A stretch of 64,000 nucleotides of DNA from positions 130,164-194,163 of the forward strand of contig JAJYEE010000002.1 of NCBI GenBank assembly GCA_021790335.1, read 5' to 3'. The position numbers and the translations under genes are program-made. Positions 9,714-18,648 of the stretch are shown here, piece by piece. Within the stretch, counting starts at the first letter, position 1, and each line of letters starts with the position of its first letter. The stretch is from Pseudomonadota bacterium. Its GTDB lineage: Bacteria > Pseudomonadota > Gammaproteobacteria > Acidiferrobacterales > UBA6901. The notes under the pieces are model-generated. The model ran no database searches. It saw nothing but the letters and a program-made list of their open reading frames with translations, and was not told the DNA's origin.

Positions 9714-10337
9714 TTAACCGCCCCGGAATGATCTGACCCTCCCCAAGAGTTGGACGCAATCAATCTTGGAGGTCAGATCAGAAGCGGTAACTTCCGGAAG
9801 GTCTTCCTGGTTGATCCGCTTCATCAAGGCTTGGAACCCACCCGTGCCAGCTCGCCCGACCACGCCACGCTCGGCCAGCAGCCCGCGAATCTGGTTGATA
9901 CATTGGGTGCGCTGGGCAACCAGCAGTTCGCGGGTGCGATGCAGGGCGGCCAAGTCCTGCCGGGCCAGGGTCTTTACCGGAACCGGCCGAATCCGGGGAT
10001 CCCGGTACACCGCATAAATGGTATCGGCATCGTTGCCATCATTCTTGTTGCCGACACGGTGTTGGGCCACGAACTGCGGCGGCACCAGCTGCGTCCAGTA
10101 ACCGCGGCTGCTCAACTGCCGTCCCCAATGGTGCGAGCTGCCGCAGGCTTCCATGACCACGACTCCGCGTTCGGCATGCGGGTTGGTGAACTTGGCGATG
10201 AACTTCCTGCGAGACAGGCGCTCAACCTTCCGGCGCACACCATGCGGTCCGAAGGTGTGAACCTCGAACATGTTCTTGGCCAAGTCGACGGCATACACGG
10301 TGTCGAACAGCGAGGAACGCCGGGCAGTACTGTTCAT
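9714..10337 (-). mobile_element. IS110 family transposase, C-terminally truncated
   Basis: This 207-residue frame is the N-terminal DEDD catalytic domain of an IS110-type transposase: D in YAVDLAKN, E in VVMEACGSSHHW and two D in KNDGNDADTI. It is about 60 % of the family length; the C-terminal transposase_20 domain with the serine is missing. Similarity seems to fade after GFQALMKRINQEDLPEV, so the last residues are probably read into flanking DNA. Not expected to be active. Confidence 0.85.
9729..9780. repeat. Inverted repeat at the truncated IS110 end
   Basis: Perfect 10-base arms TGATCTGACC (9729-9738) and GGTCAGATCA (9771-9780), with an inner CCAAG/CTTGG pair (9743-9747 and 9765-9769). 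It lies at the truncated 3' end of the IS110 fragment, possibly marking the junction or an older element end. Confidence 0.6.
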
Positions 10338-10475
10338 GGCCGACTCCTCCTTGCGGCTGATGTCTGGTATCGCCGGGCCACGTGACGATGCGGCCTGCTC
10401 CTCTCAGTTTGACACTTTGTTGCCGTCCTGGCAGGGAGGAGTCCATCCCATCAGTTCACCCAGGTCTATTTTCCA

Positions 10476-12260
10476 TTACTTCGGGTGTTTCTCCTTTCCG
10501 GCCCCGGAGGACGTACCTCCGCGGCTCCCCTGTCCCGCCATGACTGCCACGGGGGCAACGGCGGCCTGATCTATGATCACGTCTATCACCGCCGGCATGT
10601 CTGCATCTAATGCATCCTTGATTGCTTTGCCGATATCATTCGGATCTGACACTCGGACACTCCAGGCGCCCATCTCCCGCGCAATATTGGCAAAATTGGT
10701 TTCGCCGAATTCCGACAGCTTGTCCAGTTCACGGGAACCAGGCCAGTGCGACCGCAGAAAATGCGTCTGGAAAGCCATCGCCTGATTGTTCAACACAACC
10801 GTTACCGAGTTGATCTTGTTGCGCACCGCTGTTTCGAGCTCGCCGAGGTGGTAAAAGAATCCGCCGTCGCCGGTGATTGCCACTACCGGCCGTTCCGGCA
10901 CAGCCGCCTTGGCGCCTATCGCTGCTGGAAACGCCCACCCCAGGCTTCCCTCGCAATGCAGGAAGTTTTTCCCTGCCGGAAGATCCATAAAGGCGCCCGC
11001 CCACGTGCCGACATAGCCCGTGTCGGTGACGTAAAGTGTATTCTCCGGGCATGCTTTTGTGAGTTCGATTACCAGCTGTTCCGGGCGAATCGGAATTGCA
11101 TTTCCATAAATGTGCTGATATTCCCTCTCACGCCACGTGCGCAGTTCCTTCCGTGCGCCCGCTACCCAGATACCGTGCGCACTCTGCTTTTCTGAGAGCG
11201 CAACCATCAGCATCTGCTGCAAGACGGTCCGGGCGTCGCCCACAAGCGGCAATACATTCGGAAAGTTGGCGCCAGGCTGCACCGGATTGATGTCAATGTG
11301 AATGGCCCGGCTGCCCGGCTGCGGCAGCTGCCTCATCTCCGTTTTCGCCCCGCCATGATGGCTCCCGATATACAGAAGCAAGTCTGCGTCAGCAATCACG
11401 CGATCAGTCGACGGCCTGCGATAGGACCCCGTCACTCCCATTGCCAGGGGATGCCGCTCGTCGATGCTTCCCTTGCCGCCCAATGTCGTCGTAACCGGTA
11501 TATCCAGATGTTCGGCCAGGGCCGTCACTTCCTTCCATGCGCCGGATACGATCGCCCCGCGGCCACATACGATCACCGGGCGCTCAGCACACCGAAGTTC
11601 CTCGACAGCCTGTTCCACCAGATCTTCGTCCGCCCGCGGCCGGAACGCCGGATAGGTGAAATAACGCTGGTCCAGGAAACGGAAATCGAATTCCGTCTCT
11701 TCGCTCTCGAGCGCTCCGTCCAGATACAAATGGACCGGTCGCGGCGCCCCCGTTGTCATCTCCCTGTAGGCCTTGCCGAAGAATTCCGCCATCCGGTCAA
11801 TCGTCCGCACTTCGGTGTCGTATTTGGTCACCGGCCCGAAATCGACATAGGCTTCCTGATAGGAGTTGCCCTGGTAACGCGAACTCGGAAGAACTGGAGT
11901 CACCGCAAGCACCGGTGTATTGCTCTGCCAGGCATCGACGAGGCCTGCATACAGATTCGTCGCTCCGGGGCCGCCCTGGGCAATGACGATGGCCGGTGCA
12001 CCCGATGCCTGCGCGTGACCATCGGCCATATATCCCGCGGCCTTTTCCGAGTGACACAGGACGCGCTTGATTGGATCCTCAGCCAATTCGACCAGTGTCG
12101 GGTACAGGAATGTCGGCACGAAGAATACCGCCTTTGACCCCGAGCGGCGCACCAGCTCAGCCAGAAACTGCTGGCCCTTCATTTTCCGCCGCGGACGCTC
12201 GTCGCCAGTCTGCTCTGCTGCGGAATAGTCTTTCAGTTTTGTGATTACCGACCTGTTCAC
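10476..12260 (-). CDS. Thiamine-diphosphate-dependent enzyme, acetolactate synthase-like
   Basis: A 594-residue protein with the three-domain fold of TPP enzymes. The N-terminal PYR domain contains the activating glutamate in CHSEKAAGYMADG, the central domain is in ERPVIVCGRGAIVSGAW, and the C-terminal PP domain has the TPP/Mg motif from ITGDGG to VVLNN. It resembles acetolactate synthase large subunits and benzoylformate decarboxylase or oxalyl-CoA decarboxylase relatives; the reaction cannot be fixed. There is no adjacent small regulatory subunit, which argues against a biosynthetic IlvB. Start is GTG at 12260 behind AGGAGGGG. It ends a minus-strand row after scnB/scnA-like genes and a DGC protein, so a link to thiocyanate chemistry is possible but unproven. 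Confidence 0.85.
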   Translation of the reverse strand: MNRSVITKLKDYSAAEQTGDERPRRKMKGQQFLAELVRRSGSKAVFFVPTFLYPTLVELAEDPIKRVLCHSEKAAGYMADGHAQASGAPAIVIAQGGPGATNLYAGLVDAWQSNTPVLAVTPVLPSSRYQGNSYQEAYVDFGPVTKYDTEVRTIDRMAEFFGKAYREMTTGAPRPVHLYLDGALESEETEFDFRFLDQRYFTYPAFRPRADEDLVEQAVEELRCAERPVIVCGRGAIVSGAWKEVTALAEHLDIPVTTTLGGKGSIDERHPLAMGVTGSYRRPSTDRVIADADLLLYIGSHHGGAKTEMRQLPQPGSRAIHIDINPVQPGANFPNVLPLVGDARTVLQQMLMVALSEKQSAHGIWVAGARKELRTWREREYQHIYGNAIPIRPEQLVIELTKACPENTLYVTDTGYVGTWAGAFMDLPAGKNFLHCEGSLGWAFPAAIGAKAAVPERPVVAITGDGGFFYHLGELETAVRNKINSVTVVLNNQAMAFQTHFLRSHWPGSRELDKLSEFGETNFANIAREMGAWSVRVSDPNDIGKAIKDALDADMPAVIDVIIDQAAVAPVAVMAGQGSRGGTSSGAGKEKHPK

Positions 12261-12462
12261 GTTCTTCCCCTCCTGTTGCGTCCCTGTCCGGACAAACCCA
12301 TCACCGTACCTTACGCACCGAAACAGGGATCCACTCGTAATGCCGCACCCTGGTGTCTGCTAGGCAGCAGTTCGTCACTGCCGGGCGCAAGCGCGATACG
12401 TTTCCATCGCGCTCTAAGCACAGATCGTTGACGGGCGCGCTGTGCCCCATACGCTTGTTCTG

Positions 12463-12858
12463 TCAGGAAGACTGGCGCTGCTGACCCGGGCGAATTTCTC
12501 TGGCAAGCTCCGCGACGTGTGGATAGAACCGCTCCACATCGCTCTCTTCCGCATCATAGCCATAGCGCTTCTTCAGGCCAGGTTCCTGCAGCTGCAGGTA
12601 GCGGTCAGGCTCCACGCCATGACGTTTCAGTGTGTTCTGCACGCAGGCCAGGGGGCAGCCATCCAGAGCAAGAATGGGCCGTCCGGAAGTGGCCTGGCGC
12701 ACAAAACTCTGGATGTCTCCTCCTACTCCAGCGATGCACGACATCTGCGCTTCTCCGTCGCGGTCGAGACGCAAAGCTAAGGTATTAGCAAGCTGTGCAA
12801 GGTTGGAACAACCGGAACAGCTGTACACCAGTGGACGGTCAACAAGTTCTCTCGCCAT
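12463..12858 (-). CDS. DGC-domain putative zinc-binding protein
   Basis: A 131-residue protein with the DGC family signatures: an N-terminal cysteine cluster in YSCSGCSNLAQLAN, CIAGVGGD in the middle and the name-giving LDGCPLACV. Family members are predicted to bind zinc through these cysteines and often lie near metal or sulfur genes; the function is not established. The start at 12858 has GGAGG 5 bases upstream. It is about 110 bases after the scnA-like gene, in the place where scnC follows scnA in the complete operon. Confidence 0.8.
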   Translation of the reverse strand: MARELVDRPLVYSCSGCSNLAQLANTLALRLDRDGEAQMSCIAGVGGDIQSFVRQATSGRPILALDGCPLACVQNTLKRHGVEPDRYLQLQEPGLKKRYGYDAEESDVERFYPHVAELAREIRPGQQRQSS

Positions 12859-12966
12859 AAATCCTCCGAAAAAAGTGTTGTCACTACATGACAGCTCGAA
12901 GCGACCAAACCGTCCTGCATCCTGACGTATTCATTCGCCGCCCGCCTTCGCCATAGCACCGAAAAG

Positions 12967-13332
12967 CTACGCCGGGTCGAGCCACCGCTCGGGAATCTCG
13001 GCCTGTACGGTATCGTTCTCGTTGGGCTCCAACGGATCGTCGCCCCACAGATCCTTCCGCAGAAAATCCAGCACGTAGAACCATTCGACCACGTCGATAT
13101 GACCCCAGGCCTCGTCTTCTGGCGCCGGACTTTCGTAGGCCAGCGCCGTCACTGTTCCCACCTTCCCGCGCGTGTATCCCGGAGTCTGGTTGTAGAAGAT
13201 GTCCGGAAGATCACGGATCCGAAGGCGGTCGCCAACCTTGAATTTCGGCGGACCACCGGCCTTGCCTTTGTAGCACTGGGGATCGCCGACCCCCTTGGCA
13301 ATTGCAACGGGCGGATTAACGCTTTTGCTCAT
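12967..13332 (-). CDS. Thiocyanate hydrolase alpha-like subunit (second copy)
   Basis: This 121-residue protein is a clear paralogue of the ScnA at 16550-16921. Shared segments are GDPQCYKGKAG, KVGDRLRIRDLPDIFY, GKVGTVTALAYESPAPEDEAWG and RKDLWG...ERWL. It corresponds to the C-terminal half (SH3-like beta-barrel) of nitrile hydratase beta subunit. It overlaps the scnB-like gene by 17 bases, as in a coupled pair. No gamma (cobalt-binding) subunit follows. It may form part of an alternative hydrolase, mix with ScnC from the main operon, or be a non-catalytic relic under selection. Confidence 0.88.
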   Translation of the reverse strand: MSKSVNPPVAIAKGVGDPQCYKGKAGGPPKFKVGDRLRIRDLPDIFYNQTPGYTRGKVGTVTALAYESPAPEDEAWGHIDVVEWFYVLDFLRKDLWGDDPLEPNENDTVQAEIPERWLDPA

Positions 13333-13702
13333 GGCGCCTTTTCACCTCCTCGATCTTATTCGTCAACTCCGTCAACGTTATGTGCTGCTTGTCGAGCATG
13401 ACTCGCGCAGCCGATACCAGCCACCGCCCATAATAGGGCAACCCAAGATACTGCTTCTGGCCGAGGTCGGCATGCCGCCGGTGCTTCTCGACCGTGTTCC
13501 ACACGCCGCGCCACGCCAGACACTCACAGGTGACAAAGGTGCTGGTTTCCCATTTACTTGCAACCCGTTCCTCTATGGGGATGGGTCCGCCCTCTTCACC
13601 ACCGAGATCATGGACTGTCCGCATCATTTCCTTGAAGTCGGAACTGTCGAAAAAATCCGGATTCGGCGTCTGCTCGATCTTTGGTGCGCTATTCGATGTC
13701 AT
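13316..13702 (-). CDS. Thiocyanate hydrolase beta-like subunit (second copy)
   Basis: A 128-residue paralogue of ScnB (16132-16575). The N-terminal 30 residues differ, but MRTVHDLGGEEGGPIPIEER, FVTCECLAWRGVWN, YLGLPYYGRWLVSAARVML and TLTELTNKIEEVKRRHE are shared. It matches the N-terminal half of nitrile hydratase beta. The start at 13702 follows a GAGGA box. It is divergent from the main scn operon, about 2.4 kb away, and is followed by the scnA-like gene. Both paralogues look intact, so they are probably expressed. Confidence 0.88.
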   Translation of the reverse strand: MTSNSAPKIEQTPNPDFFDSSDFKEMMRTVHDLGGEEGGPIPIEERVASKWETSTFVTCECLAWRGVWNTVEKHRRHADLGQKQYLGLPYYGRWLVSAARVMLDKQHITLTELTNKIEEVKRRHEQKR

Positions 13703-16131
13703 GGTCTGATCCTCATATGTTCAAGAATCGCATGGTCAACAGGATCGCCCTGCGATGCGTCCATCCCCGGATACACAGCCCCGGTACAAGACCCGTCGGC
13801 CCTTTTTTAGTGGAATCGATCTGAACCGGAAAGCCCGCAAAATCGATTTTCACTCCCGCTCCGGCTGCCCGACCACCCAAATGCCGCGCCATCGATTCCC
13901 ACCGCACAACAACACTGCTTCAGACTTGCTGCTGGCACGACCGGCTATGATGTAAGCTCGCATGCATCCAGGTCGTGCCGGTACCTTTTTGTCCTGGACT
14001 AATTCTCGTTCGAAGAACTCATCTGATCGGTCAACTCATCGAATCCGACGTAGTGAGTTATATATATTGGCACTCAATTGCGGTCCAAGACTTTGTCCTT
14101 ATTGTTTCCATAAGGTGCGCCTATTGATCTGTGTTACGACATATCGTCGACATCGAATTGCGGAATCTCTTGCCATTTCGCATCATAAATTTCACTCTGG
14201 TTTTCGATCACAAACGCAATGGCTCAAACGAAAAACTCCGCGCAATAGTGGCGCTGATGGTCAAGCGGGTACGCCAAGATTGTCGCGTCTCACATAATGG
14301 GGACCAGTACCGATGAGATCGATTCCACAATGCCTGCCAAGAGGAAAAACGATCTCGGACCAGCTGTTTCTATGTATTCCGAATGAATTAAACGGATCAC
14401 ACATCCGCCACGCGACAGATTTTCTTTTGCACCTCTGGTTCGGCGTTTAGAACAAGTCTCGGCATCGTGGCGGTGTTTCTGGTCCGGGCCAGGCCTGACA
14501 TGATGCGGAGTGCCGAACAGTCCGGAGGAATGCCGGAAGACTGATTGGCCTGGCCACTGGACGCTGGTTGCCACTCGGGAACACTCCGTTGTGTTGCTGA
14601 TGGCCCCGCGCATCATCCGCACCCGGCGAACGCGTGCGTCGGCAACCATGTCACCCCGAATGGGTCCCTCTGGAAACATGTTGCGCGCGGAAGACACCAC
14701 ATTCCCTGCTCTTTCCTAGGCGATCGACGGATCGCCAGCGCTACCGTTGCAGATCAGCAATGGGCCGAAGCCACCGTCACGGAACGTCCAGGCCAACAGC
14801 GCGCTCGGCGTTCAGTACGGTCTCATAGCGTTACGTGCAGAAAATCCGGGCAGCCATGACGGCTCCGGTGTACCCGAAACCAGAAGTGACCCATGCACGC
14901 CGTCGATGGGCTGCGGGATGCAGTCCATACTGCCGGCGCACTTCATTTCCGAGGACCCGCATTACGGCGGTTCGTCAGTCGCGCTGATCGTGGCACCCGA
15001 CATCCACCACAAGCTTTCCAGAATATGGATTCAGGATGCGAATCTGTCCGCGCGAATTGTAGTCAAACCCGCGCGTGGATGATGACGGATCAGAATCTCC
15101 TCCGATACGCATTACGCACACGATCCGTTGCAATGTTTCCGACGCGCCTTTCCGCGATGCACCCGACCCACGATGGATCGGCATAACTCTCGGCCATGGA
15201 GGCGACTGCAGTCAGCCGTCACCCGGGATACAGATCGCCCTACGATATAAAAGGCTTAGTTTTACCCTATGCCCGTCGCTTATTTTTTCTGTCGGGTTCA
15301 CCGGCATCTTCTGACCGGGGGTCCGATCCCTGCAGTTGTCCCTCTCTGGCTCCCGATCTGATCAATGCGGCCCTCGCCGGCAGCTGCCGGAGCGATTCGC
15401 CGAGTCCGCAGGGCCACGGTCGGGACGTGCTCTTGCGCGTTCCTGCCGATGGATCCGGCACGATATTTGCGGGTTATTAGGACAATTTCACCCCACCTCA
15501 ATTTGCCGCCAGGTTCGCAGCCGGCGATATCTGTCGCGCTGGAAGTCCGGGGCCATGCAAGCCTGCGAACTCGGCTGGATACGTGTCGGGACCATCAATT
15601 GTATGCATCATGTTTGCAAGCCCGGAATATCATTTCGGTAAGGACCTCGAAGGAGCTTCGAATCCCGTGCCCGGTCGAGCACGGGTCAACTGGCGCCAGC
15701 AAAAACGGCCGCGCACCCGCCGGTAACCCCGGGGCACGTTCCCGACGGCACTACCGGCACTGTCAGCCCGGGCCCAGAGGGCCACAACACCGCGGGTTGC
15801 GAGATATTTTCTGGACCCGGACCCACCCCTCCTTCCGCGCCCTATAACCGTTGGGGGGCCAGCAATATGCCCTGGAAAAAAAGCGATTACGACTTATAGC
15901 GAAACCCTATGGAGATAATCGGAATTTGATCTTGGAGAAACGTAAAAATCTAGTTCATATTGGGCTCGTGGTGCTGATTTGAGCAGGCTGTGTCGCGACT
16001 GACGCTGGGAAATGCATGAAGTCACCGATGTCTCGGCATCAACAGGCGTGAAGTATGGATATTCTTGGCATTTTGTAAAGCATCACATGCAAGCACGATT
16101 CGTCAGCAATCACCAAGAGGAGCTCAAACAT
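13703..16131. other. 2.4 kb gene-poor divergent region
   Basis: No frame between the two scn gene sets has recognisable protein features; the open frames are short and conflict with each other on both strands. The base composition near 13990-14220 and 15240-15290 is AT-richer than the surroundings (TATATATATT at 14060-14068). The conserved element B lies at 15896-15965. I searched for a scnC remnant (the VCTLCSC motif) and found none. Confidence 0.55.
15896..15965 (+). promoter_or_regulatory. Conserved upstream element, copy B (scn operon)
   Basis: Aligns with 8134-8205 upstream of the FNT gene in the same orientation (blocks ATAGC, CCCTAT, AATCG, AATTT, TCTTGGA, AAAAATCT, GTTC, ATA, GGGC). 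It starts about 235 bases before the scnB start, a plausible promoter or activator position. Confidence 0.6.
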
Positions 16132-16575
16132 ATGTCTACGAGAGAAGGGGTGTTTCGACATCTCGAATCGGTGGGGTACGTGCAGCCGGCTCTGCACAAG
16201 CAGACACAGGCGCCCTATCCAGATGCCATCGACCACACGCTCTACCGTACCTATACACGGTCGGTGCACGATGTCGGCGGCGAGGCGGATGTCCCCATCC
16301 AGTACGAGGAGAAGCAGGAAGAGCAGTGGGAGCTGAATACGTTTGCAACCTGCGAATGTCTGGCTTGGCGCGGGGTCTGGAACGCCGAGGAACGGCGGCG
16401 GCGCCAGAATGTCGACATTGGTCAGACGGCATACCTCGGCATGCCTTACTACGGCCGGTGGCTACTGACTGCGGCACGGATATTGGTCGATAAGCAGTAC
16501 GCAACGCTTACTGAACTGGTAAACAAGATCGATGAGGTGAAAAAGCGCCATGAGCACAAAAAGTCATCACGATAG
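16132..16575 (+). CDS. scnB: Thiocyanate hydrolase beta subunit
   Basis: Thiocyanate hydrolase turns thiocyanate into carbonyl sulfide and ammonia. ScnB corresponds to the N-terminal half of the nitrile hydratase beta chain. The protein (147 residues) carries YRTYTRSVHDVGGEADVP, FATCECLAWRGVWN and YLGMPYYGRWLLTAARIL. The ATG at 16132 is chosen because AAGAGGAGCT precedes it; the frame is open upstream to 16012 but lacks a site there. The gene order scnB-scnA-scnC is that of Thiobacillus thioparus. It overlaps scnA by 26 bases, indicating translational coupling. Confidence 0.95.
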   Translation: MSTREGVFRHLESVGYVQPALHKQTQAPYPDAIDHTLYRTYTRSVHDVGGEADVPIQYEEKQEEQWELNTFATCECLAWRGVWNAEERRRRQNVDIGQTAYLGMPYYGRWLLTAARILVDKQYATLTELVNKIDEVKKRHEHKKSSR

Positions 16576-16921
16576 AAACCATCACGCTTCGATCGCGACG
16601 GGCATCGGTGATCCGCAGTGCTTCAAGGGCAAGGCCGGCAAACCGAAGTTCAAAGAGGGCGACAGCGTACGGGTCAAGGATCTTCCCGACCTCTTCTATA
16701 CGCGTTGCCAGGTGTATCCCCGTGGTGCGGTCGGAACGGTAACGAAGCTGGTCTACGAGAGTCCTGCGGCCGAAGACGAGGCATGGGACAACTCCGAAAA
16801 TCCGGAGTGGTTCTACAGCGTTGCCTTCAAGCAGAAGGATCTTTGGCCGGAATACAGCGATGCGTTTCCCAACGACACGCTGGAAACCGAGTTTTGCGAA
16901 CGCTGGCTCGAAAAGCCGTAA
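16550..16921 (+). CDS. scnA: Thiocyanate hydrolase alpha subunit
   Basis: The 123-residue protein corresponds to the C-terminal half of nitrile hydratase beta (the SH3-like barrel). Recognisable segments are GDPQCFKGKAG, KFKEGDSVRVKDLPDLFY, RGAVGTVTKLVYESPAAEDEAW and KQKDLWPEY...ERWLE. Length agrees with the ~126-residue ScnA of Thiobacillus. It starts inside the scnB 3' end and is followed after 37 bases by scnC with its own strong ribosome-binding site, consistent with an alpha-beta-gamma complex made in equal amounts. Confidence 0.95.
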   Translation: MSTKSHHDRNHHASIATGIGDPQCFKGKAGKPKFKEGDSVRVKDLPDLFYTRCQVYPRGAVGTVTKLVYESPAAEDEAWDNSENPEWFYSVAFKQKDLWPEYSDAFPNDTLETEFCERWLEKP

Positions 16922-16958
16922 CGCTGTTAGCGGGTTCAATTCCCAGGAGGAAATGCAG

Positions 16959-17669
16959 ATGTCAGAGCATGATCACAAACCAGCCCCAATGGTGGACGAG
17001 GTCAGCGATTTTGAAATTCTCGAAATGGCTGTTCGCGAGCTAGCCATCGAAAAAGGGCTCTTTTCCGCGGAAGATCATCGGATCTGGACGGAGTACGTCC
17101 ATACCCTTGGTCCGACACCAGCAGCGCGTCTGGTTGCCAAAGCCTGGCTGGATCCGGAATACAAGAAGCTCGCCGTAGCCGACGGCGTCGCGGCCAGCAA
17201 GGCGGTTGGCGTCGACTGGGTAAATAGCCCGCCGACAAAATTCGGCACGCCGAGCGATTACTGCAATTTGCGCGTTCTTGAAGACACGCCGACGCTCAAG
17301 CATGTCGTTGTTTGCACCCTGTGCTCCTGCTATCCGCGGCCGATCCTCGGCCAGTCGCCAGAATGGTACCGCACCCCAAACTACCGTCGCCGCCTGGTTC
17401 GCTGGCCGCGCCAGGTGCTGAGCGAGTTCGGTCTGCAGTTGCCACCGGAAGTGCAGATCAGGGTAGCCGACTCCAACCAGAAGACCCGCTACATGGTGCT
17501 GCCAGTGCGCCCTGCAGGCACGGAAGGCTGGACGGAAGACCAGCTGACGGAAATCGTGACTCGCGACTGCTTGATAGGCGTGGCGGTTCCCAAGCCTGGC
17601 GTCACGTCCAATATCAAGCTTCCGGTGCACAAGGCTGTTCATCCGGTCCAGCACGGTCACGATCATTGA
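16959..17669 (+). CDS. scnC: Thiocyanate hydrolase gamma subunit, cobalt-binding
   Basis: The catalytic subunit, homologous to nitrile hydratase alpha. The metal claw is VCTLCSC: C119, C122, S123 and C124. Thr after the first Cys (CTLCSC rather than CSLCSC) is the pattern of cobalt enzymes, in which two of the cysteines become sulfinic and sulfenic acids. The 236-residue length fits the family (~243). The frame opens at 16821, but the ATG at 16959 is preferred: AGGAGG at 16945-16950 is 8 bases upstream, whereas the ATG at 16953 is only 2 bases away. The product COS is hydrolysed further to H2S and CO2 by an enzyme not seen in this window. Confidence 0.96.
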   Translation: MSEHDHKPAPMVDEVSDFEILEMAVRELAIEKGLFSAEDHRIWTEYVHTLGPTPAARLVAKAWLDPEYKKLAVADGVAASKAVGVDWVNSPPTKFGTPSDYCNLRVLEDTPTLKHVVVCTLCSCYPRPILGQSPEWYRTPNYRRRLVRWPRQVLSEFGLQLPPEVQIRVADSNQKTRYMVLPVRPAGTEGWTEDQLTEIVTRDCLIGVAVPKPGVTSNIKLPVHKAVHPVQHGHDH

Positions 17670-17694
17670 GTTGTTCCTTTGCAAGGAGTGAGTC

Positions 17695-18120
17695 ATGGCC
17701 AAATCAGACAGTAAGGAGCTCGGCTCGGAAAGCATGGGGCAGGAAGCGGACGTGACAACCATCCCTGTCCTTGAAGAAGTCCGAAACCACGGGAAAGTGT
17801 GGGAGGAATTGGCTGCGCAGTACGGTGTCACGAATCCGGATCCACCGTGGAAGGTAACGATGGATGCGACTTGCGACATCCTCGCCGCCGACTCCAACGT
17901 CGTGCCGCACGCGCAGGTCGTACCCGGATCGTGCGCCCTGCCCTTGCTCGAACGTCGTATAGAAGAGGATGACTTGTCCACGACGATCTACGCGGATGTT
18001 CCTTTTCCCGAGCGGCAACTTCTGGCACTGGCGCATTCAATGATAAGACATGGATTGATCAATGAGGAAGAGCTGGCGCGACAGATGGAAGAGGTCGGAC
18101 GTCGTTTGAAGAGCGTCTGA
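17695..18120 (+). CDS. Thiocyanate hydrolase activator, P15K-like
   Basis: A 141-residue protein (about 15.5 kDa) starting 25 bases after scnC behind AAGGAGTGAG. It resembles nitrile hydratase beta-related activators: VLEEVRNHGKVWEELAAQYG, PDPPWKVTMDATCDILAADS and PFPERQLLALAHSMIRHGLINEEELARQMEEV. In Thiobacillus thioparus the P15K protein encoded with scnBAC promotes cobalt insertion and functional expression of the enzyme, and this gene has the same position and size. It probably acts as a metallochaperone or self-subunit-swapping partner for ScnC. Confidence 0.85.
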   Translation: MAKSDSKELGSESMGQEADVTTIPVLEEVRNHGKVWEELAAQYGVTNPDPPWKVTMDATCDILAADSNVVPHAQVVPGSCALPLLERRIEEDDLSTTIYADVPFPERQLLALAHSMIRHGLINEEELARQMEEVGRRLKSV

Positions 18121-18294
18121 AGAGGATATCCGGGCGGTTCGTCTGGCACGCTCCGCCCGGTTGGCAGGCCGGTTTGAACGGCACCTCGGAATCGAGGACG
18201 AACCCGTGAGGGTTGACCCGGGACAATGACGGTGGTGGCCAGGTTGTTCGCCATGCCGCGAGCGTTGTCACAGACATCCGTCGTTCCCTGAATA

Positions 18295-18332
18295 GCGGAT
18301 TTCCGTTGAATAGCGGGATTCCGCCTTTTTTT
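18295..18332 (+). terminator. Rho-independent terminator after the scn operon
   Basis: GCGGA (18295-18299) pairs with TCCGC (18320-18324), with an inner CCG/CGG pairing, and seven T follow at 18326-18332. It lies about 175 bases after the P15K stop. A separate perfect 8-base-pair hairpin (CCGGGCGG at 18130-18137, CCGCCCGG at 18153-18160) sits closer to the stop but has no T tract. Confidence 0.5.
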
Positions 18333-18648
18333 GGAGGATTCGTCGGGAAACTGCCGGGTTTGATTGCCTCGTCGATGACGCATGCGGGCGGCTCGCAAAC
18401 GCGACCCGTTCATATGCGACTTCGCCTCACAGGCATTATCGACTTTGCAGCAGAAGGTGTCCGGACATTGCCTGGCACAGAATTTCGGTCGGCGTCATAG
18501 AGACAGCGTTGGAGCGCATTCAGCGTTTAATGGCGACTTGTATCCGAATAATTTGCGTTTTGCTAAGGCGTCTGACGAAAAGCAACGAACCGTCACACGC
18601 TTCTGGAGCAAAACAGTTAATAAATTTAGAGGGTCGGATAGAACCAAC

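Noticed and set aside
14067-14082. Sigma-54-like sequence TTGGCACTCAATTGC
   Set aside because: The GG to GC spacing is one base short of the required distance and no gene follows closely.
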